From positions 1-22,492 of the IMG/VR virus record IMGVR_UViG_3300043395_001504: a DNA stretch of 22,492 nucleotides; one strand, written 5' to 3'. Shown in pieces: positions 13,115 through 20,641 of this stretch (its first letter is position 1; every line of letters starts with the position of its first letter). The position numbers were made by a program, and so were the translations under genes. The notes under the pieces are model-generated. The model saw only the letters and a program-made list of their open reading frames with translations, did not search any database and was not told the DNA's origin. Source of the DNA: a virus.

Positions 13115-14874
13115 CGCCTAGACCCCGGCACCGCTTCAAGACGGAAATTACCAACCCGCCAATCACCCAATTCCGCCGCCTCAATCCTAAAAGAGACCTG
13201 GCGCCCACTAAACCTCACATCCGTATATTTAGACGAAATGGTATAAGGACCATGGGTAGTTTCTGTGCCTTCTGGCGCAAATCTAGTTTTGAACTCAACG
13301 CTAACGCTACCTTGCGTCTTTTCATCCGGTATTACCTGGCGAGCCACCATAATTTGATCGCCATTACCGAACTCAATCGGACCACTTTCAGCGTAAATCA
13401 AAGCCCCATCATAGTTGAAGCCGATTTCATGGTCATAGAAATAACCAGACGGATCAAACATTAGCGGATATTCAAACACACCATTGGCGATACCAATGGT
13501 GCGGTTAAGTTCCCCGATCATCCAAGTATTTTCGCGAAAATTCCACACCACATAACTATCGCACTCAGACGCACCCTCAGACGGGTAATGCCACCAGACT
13601 TCTTGATAATCTATGTTCACCCAAGATGTGATCTTAGCGGCCTGCTGGTAATTAATGTTGCCAAAGATATAATCACTAACGCTTGAATCCAACTTCTTAA
13701 CAGTGCCGTCAAAAATAAAGAAGGCACCCTGGCCCATCCAGACAACGCCATTATCCAAGCTGACAGATGCCTGCGCCCCAATAGCCCCACAACCAAACCC
13801 AACACGCTCAAACCCATAGACGTATGGCGGCCCCTGATAGACCGCCAAATGAGCATCCGTAGTGGTCAGCAAAAACGTACCGTATCTGGTGCGCTCACCA
13901 CAGACCAATGAGCCAGATGTTGCTAGTTCATATTCGCCAGCCTGATTAGTTACTGATGGCGTCCAATCAGTATTATCTTCCTGATCTGACCACTGTACCT
14001 TGCGGGCATTACCACCAGCACCCAAAGCAAAGAGAAACCGCTCGCTAGTAACGATAATGGACTTATTTTGAGTTGGCGCCGCTGAAATCAAAGCGGCCCT
14101 AGTAGATCCACCTAAATCCCATTCATAAATTTTGCCTTCATCAGACCGGCAACCAACAAGATACTCCCCCCAGTTATCCAATGCCCATGTTGAGGCATCT
14201 AAAATACCTGAAGCATTTAATTGTGGCCTAGGTGTTCCGTATGAACTTGAACCATAAGTCCAAACACCATACCCAACAGCATTCTGGCTGTCTGTGCGGC
14301 CAACTGAAATCTCATAAGCGTAATTCGCGCTTCCCTTGCTGGTTTCAGTGGTTGAAGCATTAGTGGAAGCCTGCACCGTGTAGGTAGAAGAATTAGTGAC
14401 GGTAACAATGTAATCACCAGAAAGCGTGATCCCACTAGAACCAATCGCGGTGCCGGAAGTAAACCGTGCCGTATCACCAGTTGTTAACCCGTGAGAAGCA
14501 TCTGTTACAGTAACAACCGGCGAACCAGAAGAAGTGCTGAAGGCATTACTAAGTGATCCAGTTTCCCGAACTGGTGTAATGTTTTGCGGTTCTGTATTTG
14601 CCTTGAACGCATATAGTTTTGCAGCCCCGCCAGCCGCTGCCCAAGCCGTCCCGCTATTGGCCCGCCAAGCATGAATCCCACGCATGGCGCCAGTAATTTG
14701 GATGTCCACATAAGAACCACCAGAAGCATATTGGCGCTTATTCCAGCCCCCCACAGGGCGAAGTGTCCCTTCTGTCCACCGCACCAGATTGGCGTCATAC
14801 CAGTGATTAGCGGCTTGGTATTGCGTGCCTTGGCGGTAAATCCCAGGCGGTAATTTGAGGGGGATATAAGGCAT
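13111..14874 (-). CDS. Tail nozzle-like / tail hub structural protein
   Basis: At 587 residues and rich in beta strands, aromatic residues and Gly, this looks like a large tail structural protein. It opens MPYIPLKLPPGIYRQGTQYQ then a WYDANLVRW...LRPVGGW segment (25-44), a typical start for podovirus tail proteins of this size. Residues about 108-192 form an inserted beta module (VTVTDASHGLTTGDTARF) like the E1-FCCH-type insert seen in other phage structural proteins. The rest has beta-propeller-like strands. By size and position between adaptor/fibre and internal core genes it corresponds to the T7 gp12 nozzle, though I cannot show homology. Confidence 0.6.
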   Translation of the reverse strand: MPYIPLKLPPGIYRQGTQYQAANHWYDANLVRWTEGTLRPVGGWNKRQYASGGSYVDIQITGAMRGIHAWRANSGTAWAAAGGAAKLYAFKANTEPQNITPVRETGSLSNAFSTSSGSPVVTVTDASHGLTTGDTARFTSGTAIGSSGITLSGDYIVTVTNSSTYTVQASTNASTTETSKGSANYAYEISVGRTDSQNAVGYGVWTYGSSSYGTPRPQLNASGILDASTWALDNWGEYLVGCRSDEGKIYEWDLGGSTRAALISAAPTQNKSIIVTSERFLFALGAGGNARKVQWSDQEDNTDWTPSVTNQAGEYELATSGSLVCGERTRYGTFLLTTTDAHLAVYQGPPYVYGFERVGFGCGAIGAQASVSLDNGVVWMGQGAFFIFDGTVKKLDSSVSDYIFGNINYQQAAKITSWVNIDYQEVWWHYPSEGASECDSYVVWNFRENTWMIGELNRTIGIANGVFEYPLMFDPSGYFYDHEIGFNYDGALIYAESGPIEFGNGDQIMVARQVIPDEKTQGSVSVEFKTRFAPEGTETTHGPYTISSKYTDVRFSGRQVSFRIEAAELGDWRVGNFRLEAVPGSRR

Positions 14875-14885
14875 TGCCTACACCA

Positions 14886-15065
14886 TCACTTGCCGCGCTT
14901 GATAAAAGACTGAACCGTTTTGGTTTCGTAAATTCGAATAATCGTCCAAACGATTGTAAAAGCAGCCGCAATAGCCGGAAGAACCTGGGCTAGCGTCCCG
15001 ATAACCGTCACGACACTCACTGCATCCATCACATTCTTTGCCGCTTCGTGGTTATCCATGGCCAT
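14886..15065 (-). CDS. Second holin-like small membrane protein
   Basis: AAGGATAGGG precedes the ATG at 15065. The 59-residue product has a short polar N-terminus, a hydrophobic region (about 15-44: VSVVTVIGTLAQVLPAIAAA then FTIVWTIIRIYE), and a basic tail (VQSFIKRGK). A Pro in the middle suggests either one long span or a two-helix hairpin. The pattern of small size, positively charged end and IVWTIIRIYE closely resembles class II holins that I recall from podoviruses. It lies in the tail gene region, about 9 kb from the 3TM holin and endolysin. Confidence 0.65.
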   Translation of the reverse strand: MAMDNHEAAKNVMDAVSVVTVIGTLAQVLPAIAAAFTIVWTIIRIYETKTVQSFIKRGK

Positions 15066-15069
15066 AACC

Positions 15070-15360
15070 CTATCCTTCAAGCATCTTATGGCCACTGGCC
15101 GCTAACAACATGCGACTAGTAACCTCATTGGCCCGAACCATCTCATTTCTGAAACTCTCAACCGCCGCCCCAGTCTGGCGCTGTTGCTGGCTATTCTCAA
15201 TCATTAGAACTGGCATCCACGCCATAGCACACGCCCACTCATCCACTTCTTTACCGGTGTTTGGGTTTGTTCCACGCACCTGAATGAACCAGGCGCAATC
15301 CAACTTCCGACAGGGATTGAAGCCGTCCAGTGGGCAGTTATGCTTGGCTTCGATCTGCAT
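15070..15360 (-). CDS. 96-residue conserved cysteine-containing protein
   Basis: The ATG overlaps the collar-fibre stop (TAATG). Four cysteines lie in the first half (C9, C17, C22, C43), around CPLDGFNPCRKLDCAWFIQV, followed by a helix rich in Gln, Arg and Glu. The pattern could bind zinc or another metal. I have seen similar proteins in podovirus tail regions, always without a function. Its place before the small holin gene suggests a structural or chaperone role, but this is inference. Confidence 0.6.
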   Translation of the reverse strand: MQIEAKHNCPLDGFNPCRKLDCAWFIQVRGTNPNTGKEVDEWACAMAWMPVLMIENSQQQRQTGAAVESFRNEMVRANEVTSRMLLAASGHKMLEG

Positions 15361-16154
15361 TAGTCTTTGGTCGCCAAGATGACATCGACGTAAGAAACAG
15401 CGAGATTGATAGCGGTGCCGGTGAAGGTGTGATCGTGGGAGCCGCCGCCACCTGTGTTGGCGATGGTTATGCCAGTTGTTTTACTTCCAGTATCATACGT
15501 CCCTCCATTCGCATTGCCCGCATAACCAGTGCCGCCAGTTCCGCCGCCTGCTGTCATTATCAATGTATGAAAATGTCCAGGATCAACAACACTATGGCTG
15601 TGCGCTGGTATTTGATTGGTTGTAAGAGTTGTCGCCCCAACCGTGCCAGATACCACCTGAGAAGCAAAAGCCGTAGTAAATGCCACACTCCCGCCAGAAC
15701 TGGCGGAACCAGACACAACACGAAGCGCCTTATCATTATGTGTGGTTGATTTTGTCCAGCCAGTAGGCGCCGCCGTTTGGGCGAATAACATTACTGTGCC
15801 GGATGGAAAGGCATCCACCTTTGCCGTAGCGGCAGGGAAAGTTAGGGTATTAGTTCCAGAGACAGATGGGACGGCGAAGGTAATAGCCCCAGAAGTGGCC
15901 CCACTTATCTTAAAAGTGCCGGTGACATTTTGAGTGCCGGTGACATTTTGAGTGCCGGTGACATTTTGAGTGCCACCAACAGTTATGGTCTTACCCGCCC
16001 CAACATTCAAACCGACACTGGTGCCACTACCAGCCGCCGCAAAAACCGCGTCAATGGCGTCAAGATCGGTATTTAGCTTTGTACCCCAGCTATCCGCTGA
16101 AGCGCCAACTTCCGGCTTGGTCAGCCCCAGGTTGGTTGTGGTGGTATCAGCCAT
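15360..16154 (-). CDS. Short tail fibre with collar-like domain and HxH motifs
   Basis: The 264-residue protein opens with [20 protein letters not shown] and [18 protein letters not shown], a usual fibre attachment start. A tandem repeat GTQNVT follows (about 61-79). Residues 116-150 ([20 protein letters not shown]) are the phage tail collar motif. Three HxH motifs, H185-H187, H194-H196 and H240-H242, lie in a Gly-rich tip, the pattern that binds metal ions in trimeric fibre tips such as T4 gp37. It abuts the repeat-protein gene (TAA then ATG). It probably contacts the host surface. Confidence 0.82.
   Translation of the reverse strand: MADTTTTNLGLTKPEVGASADSWGTKLNTDLDAIDAVFAAAGSGTSVGLNVGAGKTITVGGTQNVTGTQNVTGTQNVTGTFKISGATSGAITFAVPSVSGTNTLTFPAATAKVDAFPSGTVMLFAQTAAPTGWTKSTTHNDKALRVVSGSASSGGSVAFTTAFASQVVSGTVGATTLTTNQIPAHSHSVVDPGHFHTLIMTAGGGTGGTGYAGNANGGTYDTGSKTTGITIANTGGGGSHDHTFTGTAINLAVSYVDVILATKD
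15916..15974 (-). repeat. Three tandem copies of an 18-bp unit within the fibre gene
   Basis: GTGCCGGTGACATTTTGA occurs three times in a row (15916, 15934, 15952), followed by a partial GTGCC. Each unit keeps frame and encodes six residues (GTQNVT). The copies are identical at DNA level, so expansion is recent or maintained; unit number may vary among relatives and alter fibre length. Confidence 0.85.
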
Positions 16155-16739
16155 TTATTGCACCCTCGTCCATATTTCAGAGCCATCCGGTACGATTGTC
16201 CACGTTGCAATCGCCGGGGCTGCTGAAGTCCAAGTTTCGGAACCGTCTGCAATCGGCGTCCAAGTTGTAGCAGAATCAGCCGATTGATTCCAGATTTCCG
16301 TACCGTCTGGGATATTATCCCACTTAAATACCCCGGTAACCACCATGGTGCCAGAGGCATCCATCTGCGCCCCGCTAAACTGAATGCGGTTGGCAGTTAT
16401 GGTTACAGACCCAATACCATCTATCTGGACACCAGAAAGGTAAACCACCGCCGCTGAGGCGTTTAGTTCGCCGGTAGCACTAATATCAACGGAGCCTGGC
16501 TGAATACGCTGCCCGGCGATTACAACCTCTCCGGCAGCTTGAATATCAATTACGCCAGCCTGGATACGTTGCCCCGCCACATCCAGAGTGGCAACGCCAT
16601 CAATCTGAGTGGCACCAACTAATATTGCATTTGCCGCAACTGTTACCGTTGCGGTTGCATCCATGACAACTTGAGCATCAACAAACGCTTCACGAAGTGC
16701 CGAAAATGGCGTTTCAGCGAATGTTGAAAAACCAAACAT
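16155..16739 (-). CDS. Virion-region protein built from two 20-residue repeat arrays
   Basis: This 194-residue protein begins MFGFSTFAETPFSAL, a start I recognise from phage structural proteins. Residues about 22-134 are six repeats of 20-21 residues, for example QIDGVATLDVAGQRIQAG and VIDIQAAGEVVIAGQRIQPG, likely a beta-solenoid or beta-prism-like stack. Residues 140-190 are three further 20-residue units of the form W-x2-(I/V)-x-D-G-(T/S)-E-x-W. It lies between fibre genes, suggesting an adhesin, fibre or decoration protein. No enzymatic residues are visible. Confidence 0.65.
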   Translation of the reverse strand: MFGFSTFAETPFSALREAFVDAQVVMDATATVTVAANAILVGATQIDGVATLDVAGQRIQAGVIDIQAAGEVVIAGQRIQPGSVDISATGELNASAAVVYLSGVQIDGIGSVTITANRIQFSGAQMDASGTMVVTGVFKWDNIPDGTEIWNQSADSATTWTPIADGSETWTSAAPAIATWTIVPDGSEIWTRVQ

Positions 16740-16742
16740 TTC

Positions 16743-16973
16743 TTATCCTAAAGCGGCTTTGATTTCATCTGGCGTGGCAGCAGCTTCAATCTGATCCTGC
16801 ATGGCAGCATACTTAGCACGAATGGCGGCACGGGCCGCTTCTGCCACCGCATTATCAGCGCCAGGAATTTGTTTCATGATGATTTCATCATGCGGCTTGA
16901 ACTCCTCCGCACGGGCAGCGCGGCGCCGGTCATGGGCAATGACTTTGGCCTTATCGATGTTAATCGTAATCAT
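16743..16973 (-). CDS. 76-residue helical protein in the fibre region
   Basis: The ATG at 16973 overlaps the upstream stop (ATGA); an earlier in-frame start is unlikely. The protein begins MITINIDKAKVIAHDRRRAA and is helical throughout, with Arg/Ala/Asp-rich segments and a closing TPDEIKAAL helix. Small proteins of this type occur beside tail fibre genes and may be fibre-assembly chaperones, but there is no direct evidence. No family is assigned with confidence. Confidence 0.6.
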   Translation of the reverse strand: MITINIDKAKVIAHDRRRAARAEEFKPHDEIIMKQIPGADNAVAEAARAAIRAKYAAMQDQIEAAATPDEIKAALG

Positions 16974-17161
16974 GATGTATATTCCCACGCTTCACGGAAG
17001 GTACGGTCTGACGGAATATCCGCCACGTCCACAATCTTAAATGGCTTGCCTTCCGGCACATCCTTGGCCGCGATTTCTTCAATCGTCAGACCGCACTCAG
17101 AGGCTGGGATAATGACGGCAACACCGCCTTCGTCTGTAGGGTAAATGATGCGTTGGTTCAT
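16970..17161 (-). CDS. 63-residue conserved protein downstream of the long fibre
   Basis: GAAGGAA lies seven bases before the ATG at 17161, overlapping the end of the upstream fibre gene. The product starts MNQRIIYPTDEGGVAVIIPA, then LTIEEIAAKDVPEG and PFKIVDVADIPSDRTFREAW. It looks like a compact alpha/beta protein. I recall close relatives beside tail fibre genes in several phages, with no function known. A fibre-assembly or minor tail role is the natural guess. Confidence 0.62.
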   Translation of the reverse strand: MNQRIIYPTDEGGVAVIIPASECGLTIEEIAAKDVPEGKPFKIVDVADIPSDRTFREAWEYTS

Positions 17162-17173
17162 TTGATTGTTCCT

Positions 17174-18628
17174 TCAGCGGAAGACTGCAACATTTAAATA
17201 TTTACAGTCTATCTGAGCGGAATTTGCTCCGTTGTTTATGAAAAACCGAAACGCCGACGTTGTTGGAGCAACTTCGGTTTGAGCGCCACCAGTCGCATTT
17301 AGTACCAATCTTGGGACATCGTTTGTGCTGCCAACACTCACGTTATATGAGTAGTTTGCGTCTGGCATAGCGTTGGTCATGTTGACCGTGTAGTCGCCGG
17401 TACCGTTATCCGTGATGCTGGTAACATTGCCGCTAGCGCGGATTGCCACCGTTCCCGTACCATTAAAGTTCACCCAAGCACGGCAAGCATAGGCTGTTGC
17501 AACAGAACCATAACCAGAGTTGAATTTAAGATTCTGAGAAGAATCAAGCTGCAATGCAGCCGTTCCACCTGTTGCTATATCAATTGTATTTGCAGCAGAA
17601 AAATAAATTCCTGTATCTAAATCACCAGTATTGGTGATACCAGGCGCAGAAACAGAACCATCCCCAAAAGCGCCAACACCATTAACGGTAAGTTTTGCAT
17701 CTGGTGAAGTTGTGCCAATACCAAGCCTTGTATTTGTGTTATCCCAAAAAAACTGAGAATTATTTTGATTATAAATCCCAGAGGAATTGGCAAACACTAC
17801 AGACCCAGTAGTGAAAGCTGTTGCAGTTCCGGTACCGCCATTACCAACTGGAAGAGTACCAGTAACCATAGTAGTAAGGGTTACCGCCCCCCAAGATGGG
17901 GTTGTTCCACCAATCAGAACTTGGCTTGTTGTGCCAGCAGCCAACCGAGTGTTGCTGCTTGCCCCGCGATATATAATATCGCCCTGTGTTGTAGTTGGGG
18001 CAAGATTATCAAATCCAGCCGCAGCGGTTGTTCCATTAGTGCCGCCATTAGCAACAGGCAGCGTTCCACTTACATGGGTGGTAAGCCCAATCTTCCCATA
18101 TGACGGGGCAACACCAACACCACCAGAAATAAGCGCATTGCCCGTAGCAACGTCAGCCAATTTAGATAGCGCCGTGGTGGTGCTGGCATAAAGGAGATCA
18201 CCAACTGCAAAACTTGTCTGGCCTGTACCACCATTTGAGGCAGCCAATGTGCCAGCCAGTGTAACGTTCCCATAAGTTGCACTAGATGGCGTTAACCCAG
18301 TTGTCCCACCGCTTATAGAAGTAACCGTTCTCGGCGCAGGAAGCGTAATAAACACATCCCTGGTGCCAGTCGTAAAATTAACCGCGTTCCCACTATTTGA
18401 AGATGAAAGGATTGTAGTACGCGCCAAAGTAGATGGCGCTGTAAATGTCCCAATACCAACTTCCCAATCAGTCCCAGACTGATCGACGATAGAATAATAA
18501 GTGGTATCGCCAGTGCTGAGTACGGCAGAAAATGCCCGAAACTTACCGACCGCTCCGGCAAGTGTAATATTACCAGTTCCGGTAGTAGTGGTTGTTTCCC
18601 GAACCCGGTCAGCAATAACAAAAGCCAT
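17174..18628 (-). CDS. Tail fibre / receptor-binding protein
   Basis: The 484-residue protein is rich in Thr, Ser, Gly and Asn. It begins MAFVIADRVRETTTTTGTGN, the usual start of a virion-attached fibre. The centre carries the fibre repeats NGGTGQTSF, GTLPVANGGTN and GTLPVGNGGTG (about 130-265), then RLGIGTTSPDAKLTVNG (about 300-320), a common fibre module. The C-terminal 105 residues (ACRAWVNFNGTGTVAIRASG onward) resemble a fibre tip domain found in many phages. There is no chaperone protease motif. It very likely forms the main host-contact fibre, with receptor specificity in the last third. Confidence 0.85.
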   Translation of the reverse strand: MAFVIADRVRETTTTTGTGNITLAGAVGKFRAFSAVLSTGDTTYYSIVDQSGTDWEVGIGTFTAPSTLARTTILSSSNSGNAVNFTTGTRDVFITLPAPRTVTSISGGTTGLTPSSATYGNVTLAGTLAASNGGTGQTSFAVGDLLYASTTTALSKLADVATGNALISGGVGVAPSYGKIGLTTHVSGTLPVANGGTNGTTAAAGFDNLAPTTTQGDIIYRGASSNTRLAAGTTSQVLIGGTTPSWGAVTLTTMVTGTLPVGNGGTGTATAFTTGSVVFANSSGIYNQNNSQFFWDNTNTRLGIGTTSPDAKLTVNGVGAFGDGSVSAPGITNTGDLDTGIYFSAANTIDIATGGTAALQLDSSQNLKFNSGYGSVATAYACRAWVNFNGTGTVAIRASGNVTSITDNGTGDYTVNMTNAMPDANYSYNVSVGSTNDVPRLVLNATGGAQTEVAPTTSAFRFFINNGANSAQIDCKYLNVAVFR

Positions 18629-18639
18629 CGGCTTTTATC

Positions 18640-19032
18640 CTATTCCAACGTGATATCGAGATCGCCAGCAGGAATACGGAACACATCGCCAGAAGCAATC
18701 GTCTTGCTTGCGGTAAGTTCGCCATAAGCCAGCAAATTGCCAGAAGTTAGTGCGTCAAACACGCCAGCATAAGTAACCGTACCCCAAGAGCCAGTTGCGG
18801 TATCAAACTCAACCGCAGCGCTGTTAGTGCTGGCGTTTCCGCTGGTGGTCATGGTTACCGACTTGCGGGCATACCCATTACCAGATACCTCAGTGCCACC
18901 ACCAGCTTCGCCTGGCGCCGCAGTAAACAACCCAACATACAGACTTGCAGACGGCGACGAATATGCCGTGCCGCTAAACACATAAGCCATGATCTTGTTT
19001 TCAAGATAGTTGGTAAATGCGTTGGTGGTCAT
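18640..19032 (-). CDS. Small tail fibre-like protein
   Basis: This 130-residue protein starts MTTNAFTNYLENKIMAYVFS and continues with YVGLFTAAPGEAGGG, EVSGNGYARKSVTMTTSGN, GSWGTVTYAGVFDALTSGN and a closing ITLE. I recognise this as a compact family usually annotated as phage tail fibre protein, found between adaptor and fibre genes. It is beta-rich. Its start overlaps the adaptor stop (TAATG). It may form a connecting or decorating piece rather than the receptor-binding tip. Confidence 0.74.
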   Translation of the reverse strand: MTTNAFTNYLENKIMAYVFSGTAYSSPSASLYVGLFTAAPGEAGGGTEVSGNGYARKSVTMTTSGNASTNSAAVEFDTATGSWGTVTYAGVFDALTSGNLLAYGELTASKTIASGDVFRIPAGDLDITLE

Positions 19033-19658
19033 TAACCAAGGCTCCTTGCCCGCATACGAAGTGAACTAGTCGCCATTCGGCTGCGCTGATCTGATACAGC
19101 GATATCATCAATCAGACGCTGATAAATGGCAGCCCAGGTATTCAACCGCTGGTCATCCTGCAAATACGGCGCCGATTGCAGCAATGAACCATAAAGGTAA
19201 ATATCCGGCGAATCAGCCAGAAGCCAATTGCTGGTATTACTAACCGATAAAGCCGGTATCTTGGCGTAATAGGTCAATTCGCCCGTATAGGCAGACCCAC
19301 TATCAGGCCCTGGGATAACCTGAAACTGCTGCCCAATTTGGCTATAGAAGATTGGCTTCCCACTGGTAGAATAAGCCCCCTTCAAGACCGCTGCCTGGTC
19401 AGGGGAAACAAACTCCATCACCGTGATTGGATTGGTGTTAATCTGATAGCGGATGCTTTCCAGCCAATCCGCAGGCATGGCGCTATATTCACTATCCAAC
19501 GTAGCCGTGGCACGCTCCACCATTTTCCGGTGGCGCAAAACGCGGTTGAACTGCGATTCAGCCAAAGCAATGAAATCAGGGATTACAGTCGTTAAATCAG
19601 ACCGATTGAGCCAATCGCCCACCGCAGTCTGCAACGTGCTATAGCTGGTGATCGCCAT
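19032..19658 (-). CDS. Head-tail adaptor protein (SU10-type)
   Basis: The 208-residue protein begins MAITSYSTLQTAVGDWLNRS, then VIPDFIALAESQFNRVLRHR and a TLDSEYSAMPADWLESIRYQ segment, the usual order of podovirus adaptor proteins that ring the portal and join it to the tail. The C-terminal half is helical (SPDIYLYGSLLQSAPYLQDD) and ends in a basic tail. The upstream glycosyltransferase-like gene ends two bases before it, with GGGTGA as ribosome binding site. It plays the part of T7 gp11. Confidence 0.8.
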   Translation of the reverse strand: MAITSYSTLQTAVGDWLNRSDLTTVIPDFIALAESQFNRVLRHRKMVERATATLDSEYSAMPADWLESIRYQINTNPITVMEFVSPDQAAVLKGAYSTSGKPIFYSQIGQQFQVIPGPDSGSAYTGELTYYAKIPALSVSNTSNWLLADSPDIYLYGSLLQSAPYLQDDQRLNTWAAIYQRLIDDIAVSDQRSRMATSSLRMRARSLG

Positions 19659-19660
19659 AA

Positions 19661-20287
19661 TTATTCACCCTTCGCCGCAAACGCATGGGCATTAGAGAAC
19701 TCAAACGCCCCAGAATGGCGCACATCCTGGCTTAGATCGTGGTCGATAAATACCTCAAAACCCATTTCCCGCGCGCCCCGGCAAAACCAAATGTCTTCGC
19801 CACTATATACACCATTTTGGTAGTGAATGTGGAACCAAGGCTTCGGCATCTTCTCAAAAACCTCCGCCTTAATCGCCATTAAGCCCATACCAACCGCCGC
19901 AACAGCCTGTAAGCCCGTGTCATCAGGGCCAGAATATACCCGCTCTTGGCTACTATCGTCAGCAAACGCCACAGACCGTAAAGGTAGTTTTCTTGTGCAG
20001 TAATTAGCTGCAACAATATCCTTATCAGCCATTAGCAACTTGAAAATAGAATCCTTTGGGAATCGCATATCGGCATCAATAAAGATGATATGGGTGGCGC
20101 CCGCATCCAAAGACGCCTGAGCCAGTTCCTGGCGCTGGTTTACAATCAGCGTCCCTTGGTTCTGGAACAGCAGAACCCGGTCATTGGTAGAAGCCGTATG
20201 GGCCGCCATACACCGGGCCAAATCAAAGGCAAACCCGCTATCCACCACATCCCGGCAAGGGACACACACTGAAATTGTCTTTCTCAT
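19661..20287 (-). CDS. Glycosyltransferase-like (GT-A) protein in the capsid block
   Basis: The 208-residue protein has a GT-A fold signature. The N-terminus (KTISVCVPCRDVVDSGFA) is the nucleotide-binding strand and loop. THIIFIDADMRFPKD (65-79) holds the D-x-D metal site, D71-D73. VAAVGMGLMAIKAEVFEKM (129-147) and GEDIWFCRGAREMGF (163-177) with E164-D165 complete the usual active-site order, and H191 may be a last ligand. All key residues are intact, so activity is plausible. It could modify virion proteins or host surface sugars. The start overlaps the preceding stop (TAATG), so it is made with the capsid proteins. Confidence 0.8.
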   Translation of the reverse strand: MRKTISVCVPCRDVVDSGFAFDLARCMAAHTASTNDRVLLFQNQGTLIVNQRQELAQASLDAGATHIIFIDADMRFPKDSIFKLLMADKDIVAANYCTRKLPLRSVAFADDSSQERVYSGPDDTGLQAVAAVGMGLMAIKAEVFEKMPKPWFHIHYQNGVYSGEDIWFCRGAREMGFEVFIDHDLSQDVRHSGAFEFSNAHAFAAKGE

Positions 20288-20592
20288 TAAACCCGCCCCG
20301 CCCTGGTGCGGAAATACCTATTATCTGGGTCATTCAACCACTTCTTGAAGGCAACCGGATCATCGGCAATGCCCTTCATCTTCAAATCATAGTAAACACT
20401 CAGCGGAATGGTCGCCACCTTATTCCATTCGCCGTAGCGCCCATGATCTTCATTCATCGCCGCCTTGTTAGCCTCAACAATGGCGGTAACGTCCTGGCGC
20501 TTTTCGATAAAAGCGGTGTCCGTGGCATCATCATAATGCCAAACCGATTTAATCCCGCTTAGCGGATCAATATTGAAAATCTTTTCGGTCAT
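20287..20592 (-). CDS. 101-residue conserved protein after the capsid gene
   Basis: The protein begins MTEKIFNIDPLSGIKSVWHY and continues with DDATDTAFIEKRQDVTAIVE, a helix, and a closing LNDPDNRYFRTRAGRV. This order is familiar from podoviruses, where it lies between capsid and tail genes, but no function is established. GAGG is very close to the ATG, after a hairpin that follows the capsid gene. It may be a capsid-associated or assembly protein. Confidence 0.66.
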   Translation of the reverse strand: MTEKIFNIDPLSGIKSVWHYDDATDTAFIEKRQDVTAIVEANKAAMNEDHGRYGEWNKVATIPLSVYYDLKMKGIADDPVAFKKWLNDPDNRYFRTRAGRV

Positions 20593-20608
20593 GCCTCACC
20601 CATGAAGT

Positions 20609-20634
20609 GGGGCTGGCAGTTACCCGCCAGCCCC
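20609..20634 (-). other. Hairpin after the major capsid gene
   Basis: GGGGCTGGC and GCCAGCCCC form a perfect 9-bp stem with an 8-nt loop in the 49-nt gap after the capsid stop. The minus strand continues ACTTCATGGG without a T-run. It could slow decay of the capsid message or act as a weak attenuator, raising capsid output over the genes that follow. Confidence 0.5.
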
Positions 20635-20641
20635 TATCAAA

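Noticed and set aside
15916-15974. Possible CRISPR-like repeat
   Set aside because: The three units are directly adjacent with no spacers and encode an in-frame peptide repeat within a fibre gene.
15360-18628. Possible diversity-generating retroelement target in fibre genes
   Set aside because: No reverse transcriptase gene, template repeat or C-type-lectin ending is visible in the window.
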